From JAGOSA01 sp039795715 (lineage in GTDB: Bacteria > Patescibacteriota > Minisyncoccia > Phycocordibacterales > UBA9973), in NCBI GenBank assembly GCA_039795715.1, contig JBDKLD010000015.1, positions 1-27,161 on the forward strand: 27,161 nt of DNA. Direction: 5' to 3'. The translations under genes and the position numbers were made by a program. Positions 16,056 to 22,209 of this stretch are shown piece after piece. Positions within the stretch are counted from its first letter, which is position 1; each line of letters begins with the position of its first letter. The notes under the pieces are model-generated. The model made no database searches, was not told the DNA's origin, and saw only the letters and a program-made list of their open reading frames with translations.

Positions 16056-16061
16056 TATAGT
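16056..16061 (+). promoter_or_regulatory. -10 element of tRNA-Ser
   Basis: TATAGT ends 11 nt before the first base of the tRNA, as expected for a short tRNA leader. A -35 is not obvious. Confidence 0.4.
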
Positions 16062-16072
16062 TTCGGAGCATT

Positions 16073-16159
16073 GGAGGCGTCGGATAGCGGTTTATTCCAC
16101 CACCTTGGAAAGGTGGCATGCTCGAAAGGGTATCGAGAGTTCGAATCTCTCCGCCTCCG
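16073..16159 (+). tRNA. tRNA-Ser (anticodon GGA)
   Basis: An 87 nt class II tRNA. Acceptor stem GGAGGCG pairs with CGCCTCC (16152-16158), with discriminator G16159. The anticodon arm is CCACC-TTGGAAA-GGTGG with anticodon GGA, reading UCC/UCU serine codons. A long variable arm follows, then the T arm GAGAG-TTCGAAT-CTCTC. CCA is not encoded. The tRNA is intact although a recombinase gene on the opposite strand ends inside it (16092), so the integration event preserved or restored its 3' part. Confidence 0.93.
16073..16159. other. Probable attachment site (left end of integrated element)
   Basis: The recombinase coding frame crosses from element DNA into the tRNA gene, so one crossover site lies within or at the 3' part of the tRNA. 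I see no second copy of the tRNA 3' end up to 27161, so the other boundary must be beyond the window or too diverged to notice. Confidence 0.5.
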
Positions 16160-17633
16160 CATTAAGGGATTGTGTAATGCTTTCAGACAATAAAGCGTTA
16201 TAAAATATAGGTGGTTCTTGAGTTCGAATTTTATTGTCTTTATATATGACCCCGCGAGGAAAATTGAACTCTTGGATTTTAATTTTGGTTGCTATATCAG
16301 CTTTCTGCCAAAACGTCCCTGGCGCAACAAGAAAGTCATTCAATGCGAAATAGATTTTATCAAAGTTTGCTTCTGCCGTTGGCGTGAGGTCAATTTTTCT
16401 TTTCAGTTCACTCTTTTGTTTTGCAAAGTTTTCCATCTGTTCATCAAAAAGGGAGTCTGAAATCTTCCCCTCAGAAAGCTTGAATACTATGGTACTTTCT
16501 GCATGAGCGATTTTATCCATTTGCTCTTTGAGTTGCTCCACTTCGTGAGAGGCTTTTTTAAGGAAGAGATTGAGCTTAACTCTCACAATCGTTCGAAACT
16601 TTTTCATCTTTTCTGTAGTGAAGCAGTAGTCGTTCAAGAGGTTGATAAATGAATCATCAATACTATCTCGCTTGAGGTTAATAAATTCTCTTTTGAAAAA
16701 GTAGTAGGGGTAGCGCTGACCCATTTTACCAGTCGAAAACCCTCCCGAGAGCCTGCTGCCATATTCTGTGTAGCATAACTGTCTCAATGGGAACTCCGGA
16801 TGTATCCTAGTATACGTCCGTTTTGTTTTCTGCTTGTTGATGATTTGTTGCACTGCATTGAATAGCTCTTCTGTGAGGATCGGTTGAAATGTGCCTTGGG
16901 TCACTGTGCCAAATTTGACAATCTTTCCTGCATACAGTGCATTTCGGATGAGACGGTTAAAGTGGGCTTTGGCAAGCTTAAATTTTTTTCCAACAAATCC
17001 AATCTGTAATATTTGTTGTCGTACTTCTTCGATTGTGTATTTGTTTTCAGCGAGGAGTTCGAATGCTTTACGAATCTGTGGTGCATACTCGCTAGGAACG
17101 ATGGTAGATTTACCGTCAATTTTCTCATTGCTATAACCAATTGGTGCAGACCAGACATAGCGGCCTTCTCGTACCGCTTCCTTTAATCCATTGAGAGCTC
17201 GCTCTCCACGCACTTCATTATCAAATTGGGCGACATTAGCAAACATATTCTCCATGAAGCGTCCCGAGGGATTGTCTTCAAATTGCTCAGACTTTGACCT
17301 GATTTCAACATTATACCGTCTTAGATTAAACCTAATCTGGGTGTAGTCGGTCATGTTACGAGATAGCCGGTCTATTTTATAGACGATTACTGCAGCAATG
17401 TTGTTCTTTTTCGCTGAACAGTACGCGAGCATTTTTTTAAGCTGAGTACGCTCTGCAGTTTTAGCGCTCTCACCAAGTTCAATGAACACCTGATCAACAA
17501 TAAAACCGTACAGAGCGGCATACTCACGGCAGAGCCTCTCTTGGGTAACAAGGCTGTTGCCTTCTTCCACTTGTTCCTTAGTGGAAACCCTGCAGTAGAT
17601 CACTGCTTTTTTGCTTTCATCAATTGCTGTCAT
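16092..17633 (-). CDS. Large serine recombinase (integrase) ending inside tRNA-Ser
   Basis: A 513-residue site-specific recombinase. The N-terminal resolvase domain (about 9-155) has the catalytic serine at S17 in YCRVSTKEQ and the conserved YKIDRLSRN. A recombinase domain follows (about 165-275), then a zinc-ribbon-like segment near 290-320 and a coiled coil (about 355-420). The ribbon looks degenerate: the usual CxxC reads CYTEYG and the later Cys is missing. The last 22 or so residues (AEAERFELSIPFRACHLSKV) are encoded by the antisense strand of the tRNA gene, the mark of integration at this tRNA. It should insert and excise the element to its right. It overlaps the small upstream gene by 14 nt. 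Confidence 0.93.
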   Translation of the reverse strand: MTAIDESKKAVIYCRVSTKEQVEEGNSLVTQERLCREYAALYGFIVDQVFIELGESAKTAERTQLKKMLAYCSAKKNNIAAVIVYKIDRLSRNMTDYTQIRFNLRRYNVEIRSKSEQFEDNPSGRFMENMFANVAQFDNEVRGERALNGLKEAVREGRYVWSAPIGYSNEKIDGKSTIVPSEYAPQIRKAFELLAENKYTIEEVRQQILQIGFVGKKFKLAKAHFNRLIRNALYAGKIVKFGTVTQGTFQPILTEELFNAVQQIINKQKTKRTYTRIHPEFPLRQLCYTEYGSRLSGGFSTGKMGQRYPYYFFKREFINLKRDSIDDSFINLLNDYCFTTEKMKKFRTIVRVKLNLFLKKASHEVEQLKEQMDKIAHAESTIVFKLSEGKISDSLFDEQMENFAKQKSELKRKIDLTPTAEANFDKIYFALNDFLVAPGTFWQKADIATKIKIQEFNFPRGVIYKDNKIRTQEPPIFYNALLSESITQSLNAEAERFELSIPFRACHLSKVVE

Positions 17634-17808
17634 GGTGTTTGAAGTACCATTCTAAAAGAATGTCTGCTAAGTAGGAGAGTGCTTCGTCCTCGCTCATGAG
17701 AGATGTATCGGGTAGTCCGAATTCGTGGCATGTGTGCTGGTTCGGAATAACCTCACCTTCGAAAGGAGGGCGGAGAAGCGACTCACTGTTTCGTATTCTA
17801 TCGAGCAT
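17620..17808 (-). CDS. Small acidic protein upstream of the recombinase, unknown function
   Basis: A 62-residue protein if started at ATG 17808. It is acidic and ends in a helix (EDEALSYLADILLEWYFKHH). It overlaps the recombinase start by 14 nt, so the two are co-translated; that suggests an accessory role such as a directionality factor or regulator, without family evidence. A longer frame to 17904 (94 residues) is open, but its first 32 codons are built by the long palindrome at 17838-17887 and overlap the divergent promoter, so I prefer the shorter form. Confidence 0.55.
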   Translation of the reverse strand: MLDRIRNSESLLRPPFEGEVIPNQHTCHEFGLPDTSLMSEDEALSYLADILLEWYFKHHDSN

Positions 17809-17837
17809 ATAGATATTGTCAAGGAAGGGATATCGAA

Positions 17838-17887
17838 ATGTAAGAGAGGTAAAATTCCTACTTCTGAGAATTTCTCCTCTCTTACAT
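17838..17887. promoter_or_regulatory. Long palindrome in the divergent promoter region
   Basis: ATGTAAGAGAGG (17838-17849) and its exact reverse complement (17876-17887) flank inner A+T-rich arms (AAATTC/GAATTT-like). The right arm overlaps the probable -35 of the rightward ATPase gene. It sits between divergent genes, so it is a good candidate operator for coordinate control of integration and transfer functions. It could also act as a transcript hairpin. Confidence 0.6.
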
Positions 17888-17909
17888 CTGCATTTTATTT
17901 TCATACAAT
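17881..17909 (+). promoter_or_regulatory. Promoter of the coupling ATPase gene
   Basis: CTTACA (17881-17886), 17 nt spacer and TACAAT (17904-17909), with ATG at 17916 only 6 nt further. This predicts a leaderless mRNA. The -35 is within the right arm of the palindrome. Confidence 0.6.
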
Positions 17910-17915
17910 CTAGTC

Positions 17916-19229
17916 ATGGCAGACAAAAGCTATGATTACAATTCGATCACCCCCATTGGAATTACAGATTGGAGAAACATTAGAAAGGAATTTGGTATTC
18001 GAGACAAGGACCGATTAGCCCACATATACCTTGTAGGTAAAACCGGTGTTGGCAAGAGCACACTCATTTTGAATATGGCGATCTCTGACATGGAGAAAGG
18101 GAAGGGGCTAGCGGTAGTTGATCCTCACGGAGACTTGGCAGAGGAGTTATTAAATTATGTTCCAGAAAATAGAATTCAGGATGTAATATATTTCAATCCG
18201 GCAGATGAATATCCTGTTGCGTATAATCCTTTATACGGAGTTAGCTCTCGTTATCGGTATCTTGTAGCATCTGGACTTATTGGAACCTTTAAAAAGCTGT
18301 ATAGCGATTCCTGGGGCCCAAGAATGGAGTACGTACTAAAGTTTACACTTCTTTCTCTCCTTGACTATCCATCAGCAACGCTCCTCGACATTCAACCTCT
18401 CTTGACAAACAAGGAATTTAGAAGTGTAGTATTGACAAATACAAAAAACCAAGCAGTTTTATCATTTTGGAAAAATGAATTTGACAAAATGAGTGACTAC
18501 ATGAGGTCGGAAGTGATTTCTCCAATACTAAACAAGCTTGGTGTATTTGCGACATCTATTCCGCTTAAAAATGTGGTTAGTGCAAAAGAGTCGAGTTTCA
18601 AAATTGGAAATATCATTGAAGATGGGAAAATATTCATAGCAAATCTTTCAAAGGGTGTCATTGGCGAAGATGCTTCGCTCATCTTGGGCAGCATGCTCAT
18701 AAATGGGTTTCAACTTTCAGCTTTGTCGCGTGCTGGAATGAATGCTGAAAAGAGAAAACCATTTTTTCTGTACATAGACGAAGCTCATTCATTCGTAACT
18801 CTCTCTTTTGTTGACATGCTCTCCGAAGCGAGAAAGTATGGGCTCTCGCTACTCCTCGCTCACCAGTATATTAACCAGCTTAATGAAAAAATCAGGGATG
18901 CTGTATTTGGCAATGTGGGGACGATTATAGCTTTTAGAGTTGGGCAACAGGACGCTGAAATTCTGGCAAAAGAATTTTCACCAGTATTTTCCGAGAGTGA
19001 TTTTATACACCTACCTAGGTACTCGATGTACGTAAAGCTCATGATCGATGGAGCGACATCAAAACCCTTCAGCGCCACAACGAAAAAAGTGCAACCAGCA
19101 GAAGTATCATTTAAAGAGCAGTGCATACTGGCTTCGAGGGAAACGTTTGGGAGAAAACTTGTGACAGAACTGGTTGTTCAAAAATCAATTCAGGAAAAAT
19201 CTAATGGTTTGTTTTCAGAATTGAAGTAG
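17916..19229 (+). CDS. VirD4/TraG-like conjugation ATPase (membrane-free)
   Basis: A 437-residue P-loop ATPase. Walker A is GKTGVGKST at 41-49, and Walker B is FFLYIDEAHSF with Asp288-Glu289. LVVDPHG-like AVVDPHGDLAEELL and the C-terminal LLAHQYINQL, with GTIIAFRVGQQDAEILAKEF, are typical of the coupling-protein/TraM-recognition group of DNA-transfer ATPases. Family members pump DNA or link it to a secretion channel. It has no transmembrane helices and no relaxase or other transfer gene beside it, so it may serve a minimal transfer system or a different DNA-handling role. It is the first rightward gene of the element and converges on a small gene 5 nt away. Confidence 0.85.
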   Translation: MADKSYDYNSITPIGITDWRNIRKEFGIRDKDRLAHIYLVGKTGVGKSTLILNMAISDMEKGKGLAVVDPHGDLAEELLNYVPENRIQDVIYFNPADEYPVAYNPLYGVSSRYRYLVASGLIGTFKKLYSDSWGPRMEYVLKFTLLSLLDYPSATLLDIQPLLTNKEFRSVVLTNTKNQAVLSFWKNEFDKMSDYMRSEVISPILNKLGVFATSIPLKNVVSAKESSFKIGNIIEDGKIFIANLSKGVIGEDASLILGSMLINGFQLSALSRAGMNAEKRKPFFLYIDEAHSFVTLSFVDMLSEARKYGLSLLLAHQYINQLNEKIRDAVFGNVGTIIAFRVGQQDAEILAKEFSPVFSESDFIHLPRYSMYVKLMIDGATSKPFSATTKKVQPAEVSFKEQCILASRETFGRKLVTELVVQKSIQEKSNGLFSELK

Positions 19230-19234
19230 TGACC

Positions 19235-19552
19235 TTAGTTGTCACATATTATTTTCTCCTCAGTAGTCGAAATGAAATTTGGCTTAAACAAATCATCAAG
19301 GACAAGTCTGCCATGGTGCGCCTGAGCAATGGCAGCAATGCCGTAGTTGATGACACTTGCGACATACATGTCATATTCTCCTTCGGTAAAGTTTCCTTCC
19401 CGGACATTAACCTCAAAGAATGCTCTTAAAATATCAGCGTTGCTTATCATGATAGTAGATTGTGCTTGAAAAGTAATAGCAATTACCCAGTTTGTCAAAT
19501 AATGGTCGCAGTTCTCCGCATATATGCGGATTTTATCCCTAAAACTTCCCAT
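19235..19552 (-). CDS. Hypothetical protein, unknown function
   Basis: A 105-residue soluble protein, acidic and rich in aromatic and aliphatic residues, mostly helical by eye (ISNADILRAFFEVNV, then YDMYVASVINYGIAAIAQA). No motif is recognised. It converges with the ATPase gene; GTGAC/GTCAC (19229-19245) is a weak hairpin in the gap. Upstream, TAAACT (19566-19561) lies 8 nt before the ATG with TTGGAA 15 nt further, so it may have its own leaderless promoter. Support is mainly the clean frame and the convergent packing. Confidence 0.55.
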   Translation of the reverse strand: MGSFRDKIRIYAENCDHYLTNWVIAITFQAQSTIMISNADILRAFFEVNVREGNFTEGEYDMYVASVINYGIAAIAQAHHGRLVLDDLFKPNFISTTEEKIICDN

Positions 19553-19628
19553 AAAGAGGAAGTTTACCTCACTGGTAGTTTTTCCAATTTCTGAGATTCT
19601 AGAATAAACAATCTTTAAAAAAAGAAAA

Positions 19629-20090
19629 ATGGAAAAGCTAATAACCTCGGAAAACTTCTCAGAAATTCAAGTACAATACACCCCTAGTACTAAAGCTAAA
19701 GAGAAAGTTAAAATTACAAGTGCGCAGGAAGCAATGGAATTGTTTCGTAAAATATGGAAAGAAGAAACAATTGAACTGCATGAGTCAATGTACATTCTCT
19801 TTCTCAATAGAGCTAACTATATTATTGGGTGGTACAATTTATCGAAAGGAGGAATGTCAGGTACAGTATGCGATCCGCGACTCGTTTTTGGAATAGCACT
19901 CAAGTGTGCTGCTATTTCCATAATAATCGCACATAATCATCCTTCAGGAAATGACCAGCCGAGTGCAAGTGACATTCAGCTTACAAAAAATCTAGTTGAA
20001 TCAGGGAAACTCCTGGAGATATTGGTTCTTGATCATCTGATAATAACTACGGATAAATTTTACTCCTTTGCTGAGGAGGGTTTAATTTAG
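19629..20090 (+). CDS. radC: RadC-family JAB/MPN metalloprotein
   Basis: A 153-residue protein of the RadC/JAMM family. The metal site HNHPSG has His102 and His104, followed by Ser112 and Asp115 in QPSASD, with a Glu in ETIELHES upstream. It lacks the N-terminal helix-hairpin-helix part of chromosomal RadC, being only the catalytic domain as in many mobile elements. The family was named for DNA repair, but its true function is not settled; in mobile elements it is often near anti-restriction or transfer genes. The frame is complete and a strong terminator follows. A decayed copy of its C terminus occurs near 24765. Confidence 0.88.
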   Translation: MEKLITSENFSEIQVQYTPSTKAKEKVKITSAQEAMELFRKIWKEETIELHESMYILFLNRANYIIGWYNLSKGGMSGTVCDPRLVFGIALKCAAISIIIAHNHPSGNDQPSASDIQLTKNLVESGKLLEILVLDHLIITTDKFYSFAEEGLI

Positions 20091-20098
20091 TATTAGCA

Positions 20099-20132
20099 AA
20101 AGTCTATTCTTAAATCGAATAGACTTTTTTTT
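20099..20132 (+). terminator. Terminator after the radC-like gene
   Basis: AAAAGTCTATTC and GAATAGACTTTT pair over a 7 nt loop and are followed by eight T. A strong intrinsic terminator. Confidence 0.9.
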
Positions 20133-20208
20133 CTTACCCTCAAATTCCTAAATCTTTCCAATAGTGAAGTCCTTTTCTAGTGAACTTATTCCGTAGCGTT
20201 TTTCTCTT

Positions 20209-20811
20209 TTATTTGTTGGCTTCATAAAATGCTTTTGCAAATCCTTTAGGAGTAATAGACCTGCGGATTTGAACAGGTTTCATTTTTCCGTCTTGTTTAT
20301 AGTCTTCCGGTATTGGCGGTAGGGGGCGAGTATTATTTTGTGATTGTATAATTTCTTTAGCTTTTAACTTTATCGGTTTCTTTTTTGGCTCATTAAAATT
20401 ACCCCAAATAAATGTTTGTTTTGAATGTCTATCCCCAAAATCATAGGGGTGAAACTTAAAAGGCGGTTTTCCCATAAAGCGTTGTAGGTGTCCGGCTGGA
20501 TTTTCCATAGCCCAAAACTTCAAGCCAAAACGATTATCAAATTGGCTTTCCCAAATTATCCTCAAACATGCAACGACTACCTCCATAGCCCCACGAAAAT
20601 CTCTTGGTGTTTTTGCAGTAGTTCGAGCACGAGAGAACATAGTGCAAGGTGGAGCCGCCAATATACCATAGACATTTTTAGGTGGCTTGTAAGTTAAAAC
20701 ATCATATTCCGGTAATGTAATAACTCTCACATCGTACCCATTATCCTTATAAAACTTACTCCAAGCTCCTGTACCACCACACAAATCAAGTATTATTTTT
20801 TCTTTATTTAT
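20209..20811 (-). CDS. C5-cytosine DNA methyltransferase-like protein (non-standard start)
   Basis: A protein of about 200 residues of the phage-type DNA cytosine methyltransferase group. SAM motif I is IILDLCGGTGAWSK. The catalytic Pro-Cys is in ILAAPPCTMFSRAR, and the ENP motif is in WAMENPAGHLQRF. There is no target-recognition expansion, as in short orphan enzymes. The expected role is host-mimicking or protective methylation. The first standard start codon in frame is TTG 20784, which would cut motif I (dropping ILDL). Upstream codons are open only to a TAG at 20822. The predicted transcription start of a perfect promoter coincides with ATA at 20811, so I place the start there as an inference. 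The gene has no adjacent endonuclease. Confidence 0.75.
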   Translation of the reverse strand: MNKEKIILDLCGGTGAWSKFYKDNGYDVRVITLPEYDVLTYKPPKNVYGILAAPPCTMFSRARTTAKTPRDFRGAMEVVVACLRIIWESQFDNRFGLKFWAMENPAGHLQRFMGKPPFKFHPYDFGDRHSKQTFIWGNFNEPKKKPIKLKAKEIIQSQNNTRPLPPIPEDYKQDGKMKPVQIRRSITPKGFAKAFYEANK

Positions 20812-20817
20812 TCTAGA

Positions 20818-20846
20818 AGTATATACCTATCACATTTGGTTGTCAA
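20818..20846 (-). promoter_or_regulatory. Consensus promoter of the methyltransferase gene
   Basis: On the minus strand TTGACA (20846-20841) is followed by a 17 nt spacer and TATACT (20823-20818). This is the best match to consensus in the window. Predicted transcription start is near 20811. Two ATACCTAT repeats (20823-20830 and 20850-20857, 27 nt apart) bracket the -35. Confidence 0.75.
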
Positions 20847-20924
20847 GGCATACCTATTTATTTATCCACACAACTTCCTATATCTAGGAATTTTCCCCCT
20901 CTTCTGTAAAGATCTTGACAGGTT

Positions 20925-20930
20925 TATTCT
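20925..20930 (+). promoter_or_regulatory. -10 element of the HTH-like gene
   Basis: TATTCT ends 6 nt before ATG 20937, the same spacing as other starts here. The nearby TTGACA at 20915-20920 is too close to serve as its -35 and may be fortuitous. Confidence 0.35.
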
Positions 20931-20936
20931 TAGAAC

Positions 20937-21230
20937 ATGGAATCTTTAGGTCGAAACTTTCCACATGGGTTGAAGCACAGTCGTCAGCGTATGCTCCACA
21001 GCCAACAAGATGTCGCGTTCATTTTGCGTCTTAAGAGTGCGAACCGAATTTCAGATTGGGAGCGAGGTAAGAAGTATCCAGGATTCATCAACCTCCTCAA
21101 GCTGTATCTCGTTTACCGCGAAATGATAGACGTTCTGTACCCAGACCTAATACAAGAATTGCGACAAGACATTCTCCTCCGGGAAGAGGAACTCCGAGAA
21201 ATGAAACTAAAAATGATAGAAAGGAAATAA
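20937..21230 (+). CDS. Small XRE-type helix-turn-helix-like regulator
   Basis: A 97-residue basic protein. Residues about 14-62 resemble an XRE DNA-binding domain: LKHSRQRMLHSQQDVAFIL, LKSANRISDWERGKKYPGF, INLLKLYLVY, matching the helix pattern in which SxISxWExGxxxP forms the recognition region. The C terminus is a charged helix (about 65-97, LRQDILLREEELREMKLKM), possibly a dimerisation coiled coil. It is divergent from the methyltransferase, and direct repeats around that promoter are plausible targets. Regulation is inferred from position only. Confidence 0.7.
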   Translation: MESLGRNFPHGLKHSRQRMLHSQQDVAFILRLKSANRISDWERGKKYPGFINLLKLYLVYREMIDVLYPDLIQELRQDILLREEELREMKLKMIERK

Positions 21231-21323
21231 TTGTTCTTGCTGCAACCTAATGGTACTACATCCAAATTCACTTGGACAGTCTTAAACATTGCTTGTTCAT
21301 TATAAAAAATTGGTCGAGCCTTA

Positions 21324-21359
21324 ACGAACGTTTACGTTTATATAAATAAGACGAACGTT
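21324..21359. promoter_or_regulatory. Direct repeats flanking a -10 element
   Basis: ACGAACGTT occurs at 21324-21332 and again at 21351-21359, 27 nt apart. Between them lies TATAAA (21341-21346), a possible -10 for the gene at 21400. A protein bound to both copies would cover the promoter. A GTGAGTT/AACTCAC hairpin (21364-21370 with 21379-21385) is in the predicted leader. Confidence 0.5.
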
Positions 21360-21399
21360 CAAAGTGAGTTTTCCCCACAACTCACCCATAAATAGAAAC

Positions 21400-21633
21400 A
21401 TGAATGAAAATCAATCAAATCCACTCGCATATGAAATGGCAGATGCATTAAATGACCACGAATCTATTTCTCTCTACATTTCCTTTACCAAACGTTTCCA
21501 AGAAGACTACCTCAAGAAGCAGCTCGCGAAAGTTATGGCTATTCCAGAGAGTAAGATCCGAAGGTCGCGCGGCGCTCTCTTTACATACCTAGTTCTCCAC
21601 CATGCAAAAGCCTCTCACAATCCTCGGAATTAG
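21400..21633 (+). CDS. Small conserved-looking protein, unknown function
   Basis: A 77-residue protein starting MNENQSNPLAYEMADALND. It is mostly helical, with a basic central part (KIRRSRGALFTYLVLHH) that could contact nucleic acid. I remember similar small proteins in other Patescibacteria beside RuvC-like genes, but cannot verify this. Its end overlaps the next gene by 32 nt in another frame, which argues for coupled expression and a functional pair. ATG 21400 is preferred to the upstream GTG 21364, which falls in a leader hairpin. Confidence 0.65.
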   Translation: MNENQSNPLAYEMADALNDHESISLYISFTKRFQEDYLKKQLAKVMAIPESKIRRSRGALFTYLVLHHAKASHNPRN

Positions 21634-22132
21634 CGTTGGGACTCGAACTATGGGAATTGCCATTTGGAAGGGCAATCACCTCGCTGAGTGGCAAATAAAG
21701 GCCTTTAAAGGGGTTTGGAGTGAGAGAAAGCTTCGGGATATTCTCTATGCCATTAAGGAGCTTATTGAGAGCTACAAAATCACGCTTGTAGCAATAAAGA
21801 TTCCTAATCAATTCCACAACTCTGAGTCTCTTGACAAGCTCATCATCGAATTGCAAAGTTTGGCAAGGCGGCTAAAGGTGAAAGTGAAGATCTTAAACCT
21901 AACAGAGTTGAAGAAAATTTGTTCCGATGATCCAACATTGACCAAAGCAGATTTGATTCGGACCATCGCTGATCAAAATGATATCCTACGGCATCTCTAC
22001 AACAGGGAGATCAAAAACAAAAACCCTTACTACACGAAAATGTTTGAAGCGATAGCGATTGTGATTTTGTCTTACCAAGAGTATCTAAAGAAGCATTCCG
22101 TTCCTTCGCCATTTTCTGAGTTCAACCTCTAA
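21602..22132 (+). CDS. RuvC/RNase H-fold protein with degenerate active site
   Basis: A 176-residue protein. The N terminus LGISVGTRTMGIAIWKGNHL follows the first beta-hairpin of RuvC-like nucleases (GIDxGxxxxGxAV), and LVAIKIPNQFH matches the second strand (xxIExP). The C-terminal helix YYTKMFEAIAIVILSYQEYL matches the last motif. Yet the expected first Asp is Ser11 and the Glu of strand 4 is Lys in AIKIP, so the usual metal ligands are largely missing. It may be a DNA-junction-binding or regulatory protein rather than a nuclease. It overlaps the small upstream gene by 32 nt and converges with the ComA-like gene. Confidence 0.7.
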   Translation: MQKPLTILGISVGTRTMGIAIWKGNHLAEWQIKAFKGVWSERKLRDILYAIKELIESYKITLVAIKIPNQFHNSESLDKLIIELQSLARRLKVKVKILNLTELKKICSDDPTLTKADLIRTIADQNDILRHLYNREIKNKNPYYTKMFEAIAIVILSYQEYLKKHSVPSPFSEFNL

Positions 22133-22209
22133 CAAAATTACTCCTTCCAGATTACCTATTAGAGATTCTGTAACCAGACGGGATTATTGCCAACAGTATG
22201 TCTTCAATC

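Noticed and set aside
16137..16229. 10-bp direct repeat GAGTTCGAAT in the tRNA T arm (16137) and at 16220 as an att duplication
   Set aside because: Only 10 bases, 83 nt apart, containing the common T-loop sequence; too short and too close to define an element.
17809..17904. Longer version (94 codons) of the small gene before the recombinase
   Set aside because: The extra codons are formed by the palindrome and the divergent promoter; the internal ATG at 17808 is more credible.
20209..20784. TTG 20784 as start of the methyltransferase
   Set aside because: It would delete part of the SAM-binding motif I and leave a strong promoter oddly placed, though it cannot be excluded.
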